Assembly (NCBI GenBank): GCA_013867245.1
Contig: JACENB010000002.1
Span: forward strand, 1 to 16,197
Direction: 5' to 3'
DNA: 16,197 nucleotides
Origin: Nitrosopumilaceae archaeon
GTDB lineage: Archaea; Thermoproteota; Nitrososphaeria; Nitrososphaerales; Nitrosopumilaceae
Part shown: positions 6,722-12,970 of the stretch, one piece after another
Layout: the number at the start of each line of letters is the position of its first letter
Numbering within the stretch: position 1 is the stretch's first letter
The notes under the pieces: model-generated
What the model was told of the DNA's origin: nothing
Seen by the model: the letters and a program-made list of their open reading frames with translations, nothing else
Databases searched by the model: none
Program-made: the position numbers and the translations under genes

Positions 6722-7336
6722 ATGACATTAAAGAATGTGAAACCATCATTAAACAAAATTTCAAAAACTTTAGGAACCACTCAAGATTCAAGAGAATTTT
6801 TACTAAAAAATACCAGAGAGATAATTGTTCTTTGCAGTAGATCAATAATTGCAGTTCACAAAAATGATACAAAGACAGGAAAAATTAATCTGAAAAAAGC
6901 AGAATCACTATTAAAAAAATACAAGAAAAAAGCAACAGGAGATCTTAGAAGATACATCATTACGCCTGAGCAAGAATTTGTTGAGGCTGCATGTCTGATT
7001 GCAGTTGTAGAAAAAAAAGAAATTCCATCAGACAAAAAATTAGGAGTAATGCCAGAATCATATGTTTTAGGATTACTAGATTGTATCGGAGAATTAAAGA
7101 GAATGGTATTTGATAAAATTAGAATTGGTGAGATTGATGAAGCCACAAGAGTTTTCGAGGTAATGGAAAACTTGTATCTCCAACTTTATACTTTCTCAAT
7201 GTACGATAAAGTGGTAAAGGAAGCTAGAAGAAAAATTGATGTTAACAGAATTCTAGTTGATGATGTTAGATCCGCAATTACTGAAGAGAAGAGAAGAACT
7301 GAACTAATTAAAACACTCAAAAAATTCGAGAAATAA
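6722..7336 (+). CDS. translin/TRAX-family RNA-binding protein, TRAX-like
   Basis: A 204-residue, mostly helical, Lys/Arg-rich protein of the translin family. Eukaryotic translin and TRAX form C3PO, a barrel-shaped RNase that trims passenger strands and, in fungi, pre-tRNA 5' fragments. Diagnostic segments are QEFVEAACL (residues 84-92) and YVLGLLDCIGELKRM (114-128). These align by eye with the TRAX segments that carry its catalytic acids: here Glu85 and Glu88 in the first, Asp120 and Glu124 in the second. The protein therefore looks like the nuclease-competent TRAX type rather than plain translin. Basic residues cluster in the first half (KKYKKKATGDLRR) and at the end. It faces tRNA-Leu 15 bases downstream. 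The family call is firm; the RNA substrate is unknown. Confidence 0.82.
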   Translation: MTLKNVKPSLNKISKTLGTTQDSREFLLKNTREIIVLCSRSIIAVHKNDTKTGKINLKKAESLLKKYKKKATGDLRRYIITPEQEFVEAACLIAVVEKKEIPSDKKLGVMPESYVLGLLDCIGELKRMVFDKIRIGEIDEATRVFEVMENLYLQLYTFSMYDKVVKEARRKIDVNRILVDDVRSAITEEKRRTELIKTLKKFEK

Positions 7337-7351
7337 TTTTCAAAGTTTGTA

Positions 7352-7436
7352 TGCGGGCGATGGGATTTGAACCCACGAACTCCTGAGAGACTAGCCCCTC
7401 AAGCTAGCGCCTTTGGCCAGGCTGGGCGACGCCCGC
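7352..7436 (-). tRNA. tRNA-Leu (anticodon GAG)
   Basis: Read on the minus strand, the 85 bases fold as a type II tRNA. The acceptor stem GCGGGCG/CGCCCGC is perfect, with A as discriminator base. The D stem is GCC/GGC. The anticodon stem CTAGC/GCTAG carries the loop TTGAGGG, so the anticodon is GAG and it reads CUC and CUU leucine codons. A 14-base variable arm contains a CTC/GAG stem. The T arm is GTGGG-TTCAAAT-CCCAT. There is no intron and the 3' CCA is not encoded. It lies between the convergent TRAX-like gene and the divergent rpoN. A TATA box about 25 bases from its 5' end appears to be shared with rpoN. Confidence 0.96.
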
Positions 7437-7456
7437 AAAGAATTTTCCATGTATGG

Positions 7457-7465
7457 TTTTTATAA
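7457..7465. promoter_or_regulatory. TATA box apparently shared by rpoN (+) and tRNA-Leu (-)
   Basis: TTTTTATAA reads TTATAAAAA on the other strand. Its centre (about 7461) is 28 bases before the rpoN ATG at 7489 and 25 bases before the 5' end of mature tRNA-Leu at 7436. Both distances match the archaeal box-to-start spacing. No second AT-rich box is seen in the 52 bases between the two genes. Confidence 0.55.
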
Positions 7466-7488
7466 TCCTTGATTACTTTTTCGTTCGT

Positions 7489-7725
7489 ATGTTAATTCCT
7501 GTTAGATGTTTTACATGTGGAAATCTAATTGCTGACAAATATGATGATTATCAAAATAAAATCAAAGCTGGAGAAGATCCAGAGAAAACTCTAGATTCTG
7601 TTGGAGTTGAGAGATACTGTTGCAGAAGGATGTTACTAACTACTGTTGAAACAATTCAACAAGTAATTCCATTCTATGAAGCAATTCAGAGAAGAAAACA
7701 AGAAGTTCAGTCTGAGCTAGAATAA
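7489..7725 (+). CDS. rpoN: DNA-directed RNA polymerase subunit N (Rpb10 homologue)
   Basis: A 78-residue zinc-binding subunit that helps assemble the polymerase platform with subunits D, L and P. It starts with the family-typical MLIPVRCFTCGN; zinc ligands are Cys7, Cys10, Cys44 and Cys45 (RYCCRRM). The frame is open to an upstream ATG at 7453, which would add 12 hydrophobic residues. That ATG lies at and before the TATA box, so it is not in the transcript, and family members begin at MLIPVRC. The first coding gene of the long rightward array, it is followed 1 base after its stop by enolase, the neighbour it has in many archaea. Confidence 0.95.
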   Translation: MLIPVRCFTCGNLIADKYDDYQNKIKAGEDPEKTLDSVGVERYCCRRMLLTTVETIQQVIPFYEAIQRRKQEVQSELE

Positions 7726-7726
7726 C

Positions 7727-8965
7727 TTGGCCAAGATCACTTCAATTGAAGGACGTGTTCTATACAATAGTCGAGGAAGTAAAACAATCGAAGTAGATGT
7801 TGAGTCTGATGGAAAATTCTTAGGACGAGTTTGTGCCCCATCAGGTGCAAGTGTTGGAAAATACGAGGCCGTAAGTTTTCGTAACGGCAAGCCTGAAGAG
7901 AGTCTTCAAGTTTTAAAAGAAAATTCTCAAAAATTTATCGGCTTAGAGTCATCTGATTTGAAAGGAATTCATGATACTTTGAAAAGTTTTGATAATTCAA
8001 CAAACTATTCAGAAATTGGGGGCGCACTTGCTTTTGCAGTAACAATTGCATCTATGGAATCAGCATCAAAAGCACTTGACCAACCATTATTTAGAACGCT
8101 ATCAAATGAATCATCATTCAAGTTTCCATTTCCTTTAGGAAATATTTTAGGTGGAGGAGCTCACGCAGGACCAGGAACACCAGATATTCAAGAAATTTTG
8201 ATTTGTGCAACAGGTGCAAAAACTATCGAAGAGGCAATTGAAACAAACTTGGCAGTACACAAAGAACTACGTAGTGTTTTAGAAAAAGAAGATCCTAACT
8301 TTACTAACGGAAGAGGCGATGAGGGTGGATGGGCACCAAAATTAGAAAATCAAAAAGCACTTGAAGTTTCTGCAAAGGCTTGTGAGAATTTAGGATTTAC
8401 TTTAGGAAAAGAAGTATCATTGGGAGTTGATTTTGCATCATCAACACAATGGAATGAAGAAAAATCAAAGTATGTTTATGATAGAGCAGGTTTTGAAAAC
8501 TCAACATCTGAGCAAATTGATTTTGCAGCAGAAATTATTGAGAAATTCAAATTAATTTATGCAGAAGATGCAGTTCACGAAGAAGCATTTGAAGACATGT
8601 CTGAATTAACTGCTAAATTTCCAAATACTTTGATTACAGGAGATGATTTGACTGTTACAAACAAAGGTATTCTATCAAAAGCCATAGACATGAAATCATG
8701 TAATGCTGCAATTTTGAAAGTTAATCAAGCAGGAAGTCTCTTTGATGCCCTAGAATTTGCTAACCTAGCAAATGAAAACAATATCAGATTAATCACATCA
8801 CATAGATCAGGCGAATCCACCGATTCACAAATTTCCCATATTGGTCTTGCAACAAAGTCAAAAATGCTCAAAGTTGGCGTTGTAGGAGGAGAAAGAGTGG
8901 CAAAATTAAATGAATTATTACGCCTATCAGAGCATGATTTAATACGCGGTATGGCAGAGATTTAA
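7727..8965 (+). CDS. eno: enolase (phosphopyruvate hydratase), divergent
   Basis: It converts 2-phosphoglycerate and phosphoenolpyruvate in glycolysis/gluconeogenesis; in an autotroph the gluconeogenic direction is likely. Recognisable landmarks are APSGASVGKYEA (mobile loop), GGALAFAV, GDEGGWAPKL (catalytic Glu region), GVDFASS, YAEDAVHEEAFE and ITGDDLTVTN (Mg ligand regions), LKVNQAGSL (catalytic Lys) and SHRSGES (substrate His). The usual KTG near the C-terminus reads KVG, and the segment before DIQE reads HAGPGTP, so the protein departs from bacterial and eukaryotic consensus in several places. At 412 residues it is slightly shorter than the usual 430 or so. The start is TTG, one base after the rpoN stop. 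Confidence 0.92.
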   Translation: MAKITSIEGRVLYNSRGSKTIEVDVESDGKFLGRVCAPSGASVGKYEAVSFRNGKPEESLQVLKENSQKFIGLESSDLKGIHDTLKSFDNSTNYSEIGGALAFAVTIASMESASKALDQPLFRTLSNESSFKFPFPLGNILGGGAHAGPGTPDIQEILICATGAKTIEEAIETNLAVHKELRSVLEKEDPNFTNGRGDEGGWAPKLENQKALEVSAKACENLGFTLGKEVSLGVDFASSTQWNEEKSKYVYDRAGFENSTSEQIDFAAEIIEKFKLIYAEDAVHEEAFEDMSELTAKFPNTLITGDDLTVTNKGILSKAIDMKSCNAAILKVNQAGSLFDALEFANLANENNIRLITSHRSGESTDSQISHIGLATKSKMLKVGVVGGERVAKLNELLRLSEHDLIRGMAEI

Positions 8966-8972
8966 AATCGCT

Positions 8973-9596
8973 ATGAGCCAACAAGCAGAAGCAACAGACA
9001 TCAAAAAGAAGATCCTCTCTACAGGAATTAGAGTAGGAACTCAAGTAAAGACAAAATTCATGAAACCATTCATCACCAAGGCTAGCCCAGAAGGACTCTA
9101 CATGCTTGATTTGGATATTACACTAGACAAAATAAAGACAGCAGCAAAATTCATCAACAGATTAGGAGTAGAAAATCTTATTGTATGTTCAGGCAGACAA
9201 TATGCAGAAACACCAATTGAAAAATTCTGTGAAACATTAGGTTCAAAGAAATTACTTGGAAGATTCATGCCAGGAACACTAACTAATCCATCATTACCAT
9301 ATTACATTGAACCAAAATTAGTTTTAATTTCAGATCCTCAAGTTGATGAACAAGCAATTACTGAAGCAACTAATGCAGGTATTCCAGTAATTGGAATTGC
9401 AAATACTGATAACATTACATCAAATCTTGATGTAATTATTCCAGCAAACAACAGAGGAAGAAAAGCACTAGCTACAGTTTACTGGTTGTTGGTACGTCAA
9501 ATTCTCATTGAAAAAGGAGAATTAAAAGAAGAAGATCCAATGAGCATCGAAATTGATGATTTTGAAACAAAGATTACCGAAGAGGAAATCGAATAA
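8973..9596 (+). CDS. rps2: 30S ribosomal protein uS2 (S2P), archaeal type
   Basis: A small-subunit protein that binds late at the head-body junction near the mRNA exit. The 207 residues carry the archaeal uS2 signatures GTQVKTKFMKPFI, LYMLDLDITLDKI, LIVCSGRQYAETPI, GRFMPGTLTNPSLPYYIEP and GIANTDNITSNLDVIIPANN. The C-terminus is a short acidic tail. The ATG is 7 bases after the enolase stop with no clear ribosome-binding site, as expected for a tightly packed unit. The order eno-rps2-mvk is conserved in many archaea. Confidence 0.96.
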   Translation: MSQQAEATDIKKKILSTGIRVGTQVKTKFMKPFITKASPEGLYMLDLDITLDKIKTAAKFINRLGVENLIVCSGRQYAETPIEKFCETLGSKKLLGRFMPGTLTNPSLPYYIEPKLVLISDPQVDEQAITEATNAGIPVIGIANTDNITSNLDVIIPANNRGRKALATVYWLLVRQILIEKGELKEEDPMSIEIDDFETKITEEEIE

Positions 9597-9600
9597 ATAA
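9592..9600 (+). promoter_or_regulatory. possible TATA box for the isoprenoid cluster
   Basis: AATAAATAA overlaps the rps2 stop and is centred about 27 bases before the mvk TTG start. It could launch a leaderless mvk-ipk-idi-prenyl synthase transcript separate from the ribosomal genes. AT-rich boxes occur by chance in this genome, so this is tentative. Confidence 0.3.
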
Positions 9601-9622
9601 ATCAGAATTCTAAAGTGTTTAC

Positions 9623-10564
9623 TTGAAATCTAAAGCATCTGCTCCAGGAAAAGTAATTCTTTTTGGAGAACATTTTGTTGTTTATGGAGTAAAAGCAATT
9701 CTTTGCGCAATTAACAAAAGAATCACAGTTACTGCAGAAGAAATTGATGAAAGAAAAATTTCAATCAAATCCAATATTGGGGAACTGGAATTAGAACCAA
9801 ACAAACCAATCGGGGAAATCAATTCACCATTAAAGCCGTTTTATTATTTAGCAAATAAAAAAATTCAAGATAAAAATTGTGGAATCAAAATAGAAGTTGA
9901 ATCAGATATTCCATTAGGTGTTGGTTTAGGTTCATCATCTGCCTGTTGTGTAGCTGGGGCAGCTGCAATTTCAAAACTATTTGAAAATAATACAAGGGAA
10001 GAAATTTTGAAACTTGCAATAGAGGCAGAAAAAACAATTTTTCAAAACACATCAGGTGCAGATTGTACGGTTTGTACTTTTGGAGGATTAATGGAATATG
10101 ACAAGAAAAATGGGTTTTCCAAAATAGAATCTGAGCCCAATTTTCACCTAGTTATAGCAAATTCAAATGTTGAGCACTCAACAGAAAGTGTTGTAGCAGG
10201 AGTGAAAAAATTCAAAGAAAACAATGAAGAAGAATTTTCAAAATTATGTCAAGATGAATCTCATCTTATTGAAAATGTGTTAGAATTATTGAAAAAAAAT
10301 AACATCAAAGAACTTGGTCAGAAGGCAATTCAGAATCAAGAGTACCTAGAGAGAATTGGAATTTCAAATGATAAACTTAGAGACATGATTCAGACTGGAC
10401 AAAAATCATCATTTGGTGCAAAAATTACAGGTGCAGGTGGAGGGGGATGTATTTTTGCCCTGACAGATGAATCAAATTTAGAAAATACGATAAAAGAATT
10501 CAAAGAAAAAAATCACGAATGCTTTTCTGTGAAAATTGATTTCAAAGGACTGGATACTTTTTAA
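9623..10564 (+). CDS. mvk: mevalonate kinase
   Basis: It phosphorylates mevalonate with ATP to mevalonate-5-phosphate, committing carbon to archaeal isoprenoid lipids. GHMP-kinase motifs are all present: SAPGKVILFGEHFVVYG at the N-terminus, the phosphate-binding PLGVGLGSSSA from about residue 97, TSGADCTVCTFGG (catalytic Asp region) and KITGAGGGGC from about residue 267. Length (313) is normal. The start is TTG, the first start in the frame consistent with the family N-terminus. It heads the isoprenoid cluster and is followed by ipk. Substrate specificity within the GHMP family (mevalonate versus phosphomevalonate) is supported by the GEHFVVYG signature and the neighbours. Confidence 0.93.
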   Translation: MKSKASAPGKVILFGEHFVVYGVKAILCAINKRITVTAEEIDERKISIKSNIGELELEPNKPIGEINSPLKPFYYLANKKIQDKNCGIKIEVESDIPLGVGLGSSSACCVAGAAAISKLFENNTREEILKLAIEAEKTIFQNTSGADCTVCTFGGLMEYDKKNGFSKIESEPNFHLVIANSNVEHSTESVVAGVKKFKENNEEEFSKLCQDESHLIENVLELLKKNNIKELGQKAIQNQEYLERIGISNDKLRDMIQTGQKSSFGAKITGAGGGGCIFALTDESNLENTIKEFKEKNHECFSVKIDFKGLDTF

Positions 10565-10587
10565 TTATATAGATAGTTTGGAACAAC

Positions 10588-11331
10588 ATGATTCTAATAA
10601 AATTAGGCGGCTCAATTATTACAAATAAGGAAAAACCGCTCTCGGCAAGAAGAAAGACAATAGACAATCTTGCAAAGAGTCTAAAAAAGATCCAAGAGCC
10701 AATAATAATAGTTCACGGAGGAGGTTCCTACGGACATTATTGGTCTGTCAAATATGACATGCATACTAAAGAAAGAAAATATGATTTGAGAGGAGTTTCA
10801 ATTGTAAAAAACTCCATGATTGAACTAAATAAGATAATTTTAGATTCATTTCTAAAAAATAAATTAAAACCATATTGTTTGCCACCTACAGATTTTATGA
10901 CAGGAAACAAACCAATACCAAAAAAAGTAAAAGAGATTGGAAAAATTTCAAAATCAGGCTTGATTCCAGTTACTTATGGGGATGCATTATGGTATGGACA
11001 AAACAAGACATTCATTTTGTCAGGAGATAAAATAATGACACACCTAGCAAAAATTCTAAAACCCAAGCTTTGTATTTTTGCATTAAACGAAGATGGAGTA
11101 TACGCTGATCTTAAATCTAAAAAATTAATTCATGAATTAAAAGGAGAACGTCCATCAATCTCTGAAAATAAAATGGATGTAACAGGAGGAATGACTAGAA
11201 AAATAGAAGAGGCATCAAAAATTTCAAAGATGGGAATGAATGTATTTTTTGTTAATGGAAACAAACCTGAAAGAATAGTGAAAGCGGTTAAAAATAGGAA
11301 ATTTCAAGGTACGTTGTTTAGAGGCAAATAA
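10588..11331 (+). CDS. ipk: isopentenyl phosphate kinase
   Basis: It phosphorylates isopentenyl phosphate to isopentenyl diphosphate, the step that defines the archaeal branch of the mevalonate pathway. It belongs to the amino acid kinase fold: KLGGSIIT at residues 5-12, HGGGSYGHYW at 43-52 with His50 as the family-specific catalytic histidine, GDKIMTHLAKIL and ALNEDGVYADLK around the ATP site, and DVTGGMTRKIEEA near the C-terminus. The glycine/His-rich loop separates it from glutamate or UMP kinases. Length 247 is typical. A TATA-like ATTATATAG lies just upstream, but about 21 bases from the ATG, slightly close for a leaderless start. Its stop overlaps the next ATG by one base. Confidence 0.93.
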   Translation: MILIKLGGSIITNKEKPLSARRKTIDNLAKSLKKIQEPIIIVHGGGSYGHYWSVKYDMHTKERKYDLRGVSIVKNSMIELNKIILDSFLKNKLKPYCLPPTDFMTGNKPIPKKVKEIGKISKSGLIPVTYGDALWYGQNKTFILSGDKIMTHLAKILKPKLCIFALNEDGVYADLKSKKLIHELKGERPSISENKMDVTGGMTRKIEEASKISKMGMNVFFVNGNKPERIVKAVKNRKFQGTLFRGK

Positions 11332-11981
11332 TGGCAGAAGAATTTGTTATCCTAGTAGATGAAAACGATAATCCGATTGGAAAAGAGGAAAAAGTGAAAT
11401 GCCATTTGCCAGATGGAAAACTTCACAGAGCATTTACTGCTTTATTATTTGATGAAAGTGGAAGACTAGTCCTTACAAGAAGAGCTAAAGAAAAAATGTT
11501 ATGGCCAGGGGATTGGGATGGTACATTTGCAAGTCACCCTAGAGAATCAGAAACTTATGTCTCATCAGGTGAAAGGAGAATGCCCGAAGAATTAGGAATT
11601 GAAGGAAAATTAGATTATTTACACAAATTTGAATATCATGTGCCATACAAAGATGTAGGTTCAGAAAATGAAATCTGTGGGACATTGATTGGAATAATCG
11701 ACAAATCTACAGAATTAAAAGAGATTGAAGGTGAGATAGATGAAATTAAGTGGATTTCATCTAATGAATTACTTTCAGAGGTTAAAGCAAACCCTGAAAT
11801 TTATTGCCCATGGATGTTAATTGCATTAGAATTACTCGACAAATCAGACAAATCTATGCTTGAAAAGCATGCAAATGTCTTATCTACATGGATGACGAGT
11901 GATGTTCATGAAGGATTGCAAAATGCAATCAAAACACATTTGCCACAAGAAAAATGGAGATTAGTAAATGAAAAAAACTAA
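11331..11981 (+). CDS. idi: type 1 isopentenyl-diphosphate isomerase-like Nudix protein lacking the catalytic Cys
   Basis: Type 1 IDI interconverts IPP and DMAPP. The 216-residue protein has the IDI-1 layout: LHRAFTALLFDESGRLVLTRR, WPGDW, SHPRESETY, the Nudix-like ERRMPEELGI (81-90), SENEICG (111-117) and CPWM (159-162). Putative metal ligands His25, His32, His69, Glu112 and Glu114 are present, and Glu114 matches the catalytic acid. The catalytic Cys of E. coli IDI (Cys67, in CGHP) and human IDI1 (in CSHP) is Ala67 here (FASHP). Either catalysis differs, or the protein has another Nudix role and a second isomerase exists elsewhere. Its start overlaps the ipk stop by one base, and its end overlaps the next gene by 14 bases, so it is strongly coupled to isoprenoid synthesis. 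Confidence 0.85.
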   Translation: MAEEFVILVDENDNPIGKEEKVKCHLPDGKLHRAFTALLFDESGRLVLTRRAKEKMLWPGDWDGTFASHPRESETYVSSGERRMPEELGIEGKLDYLHKFEYHVPYKDVGSENEICGTLIGIIDKSTELKEIEGEIDEIKWISSNELLSEVKANPEIYCPWMLIALELLDKSDKSMLEKHANVLSTWMTSDVHEGLQNAIKTHLPQEKWRLVNEKN

Positions 11982-12948
11982 ACAAATTGAAAAAAATGCA
12001 AAAACTGTAAACAAGCATCTTAAATCAAAACTAAAAGGAAATCCAAAAAAACTCTATGATGCAGCAGGTCATCTAATAGTTCATGGCGGAAAAAGACTAA
12101 GACCATACATGGTAATTAGAAGTTGCCAAATTTTGGGAGGAAAAGCTTCCAATGCAATGTCAGCTGCTAGTGCAGTGGAAATGGTTCATAATTTTACATT
12201 AGTTCATGACGACATTATGGATAACGATGAAATGCGTCATGGTGTTCCAACCACACATAGAAAATATGGCATGCCAATTGCAATTCTTGCTGGAGATGTG
12301 TTATTTTCAAAAGCATTTCAAGTAATTTCAGATACAAAATTATCTCCAACAGCAACGACAAATCTAATTTCAAGACTTGCAAAAGCATGTGTAGATGTTT
12401 GTGAGGGACAATTACTTGATGTCAAAATGGCAGAGGAGAGAAAAATTCCTACACAGTCACAATACATTACAATGATTGGAAAGAAAACTGCAGCATTGTT
12501 CGATGTATCGTGTGCAATGGGAGCAATATGTGCTACTAGTAAAGACAAAGATATTTCAAATCTTTCTTCATTTGGAAGAAATTTAGGAATTGCATTTCAA
12601 ATTACTGATGATTTGATTGGTGTAATGGGAGATCCAAAAATAACAAAAAAACCAGTTGGTAATGATCTTCGAGAGGGTAAAAAATCACTTCCAATACTAA
12701 TGGCCATAAAGCTTGCAAAAGGTAAAGATAAAAAAATTATTTTGAAGGCATTTGGAAATTCAAAAATTTCAAGAAATGAACTAAACAAGGCAGTTGAGGT
12801 AATTCGTTCTCTTGGCATAGAAGAAAGTGTAAGAAAACAGGCACTAAAATACGCTGAAAAAGCCGAAAAATCGCTCTCAAAGTACTCTGGTTCGCCAAAA
12901 ACCGAACTTATTGCGTTATTAGATTTTGTAGTTAAGAGAAGTGTCTAG
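11968..12948 (+). CDS. idsA: geranylgeranyl diphosphate synthase (short-chain polyprenyl synthase)
   Basis: It condenses DMAPP (or longer primers) with IPP, most likely to C20 GGPP for ether lipids. Motifs are GGKRLRPYMV (IPP site), the first aspartate-rich motif DDIMD (81-85) in LVHDDIMDNDEMRHG, KTAALFDVSCAMGA, and the second aspartate region QITDDLIGVMGD (from 211). Phe76 is five residues before the first DD, the aromatic position that limits chain length to C20 in archaeal type I GGPP synthases. The second motif reads DDLIG rather than DDxxD, a variation found in some short-chain synthases. Length (326) is usual. The ATG lies 14 bases inside idi. Chain length is inferred from Phe76. Confidence 0.93.
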   Translation: MKKTKQIEKNAKTVNKHLKSKLKGNPKKLYDAAGHLIVHGGKRLRPYMVIRSCQILGGKASNAMSAASAVEMVHNFTLVHDDIMDNDEMRHGVPTTHRKYGMPIAILAGDVLFSKAFQVISDTKLSPTATTNLISRLAKACVDVCEGQLLDVKMAEERKIPTQSQYITMIGKKTAALFDVSCAMGAICATSKDKDISNLSSFGRNLGIAFQITDDLIGVMGDPKITKKPVGNDLREGKKSLPILMAIKLAKGKDKKIILKAFGNSKISRNELNKAVEVIRSLGIEESVRKQALKYAEKAEKSLSKYSGSPKTELIALLDFVVKRSV

Positions 12949-12953
12949 ACATC

Positions 12954-12963
12954 ATATCAGGTA
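12954..12963 (+). promoter_or_regulatory. ribosome-binding region of gltX
   Basis: ATATCAGGTA, identical to the 10-mer upstream of glmS, ends 7 bases before the ATG at 12971. AGGT is the likely pairing core. It suggests that gltX is translated from its own site within a longer transcript. Confidence 0.35.
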
Positions 12964-12970
12964 AGTTACA

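Noticed and set aside
6601..6872. Open frames on both strands across the nnrE/TRAX-like divergent gap
   Set aside because: They overlap the start of two well-supported genes and their promoters; the products are AT-rich nonsense rich in Phe, Lys and Asn.
7453..7488. 12-residue N-terminal extension of RpoN from ATG 7453
   Set aside because: The extension would cover the TATA box itself, and the Rpb10 family begins at MLIPVRC.
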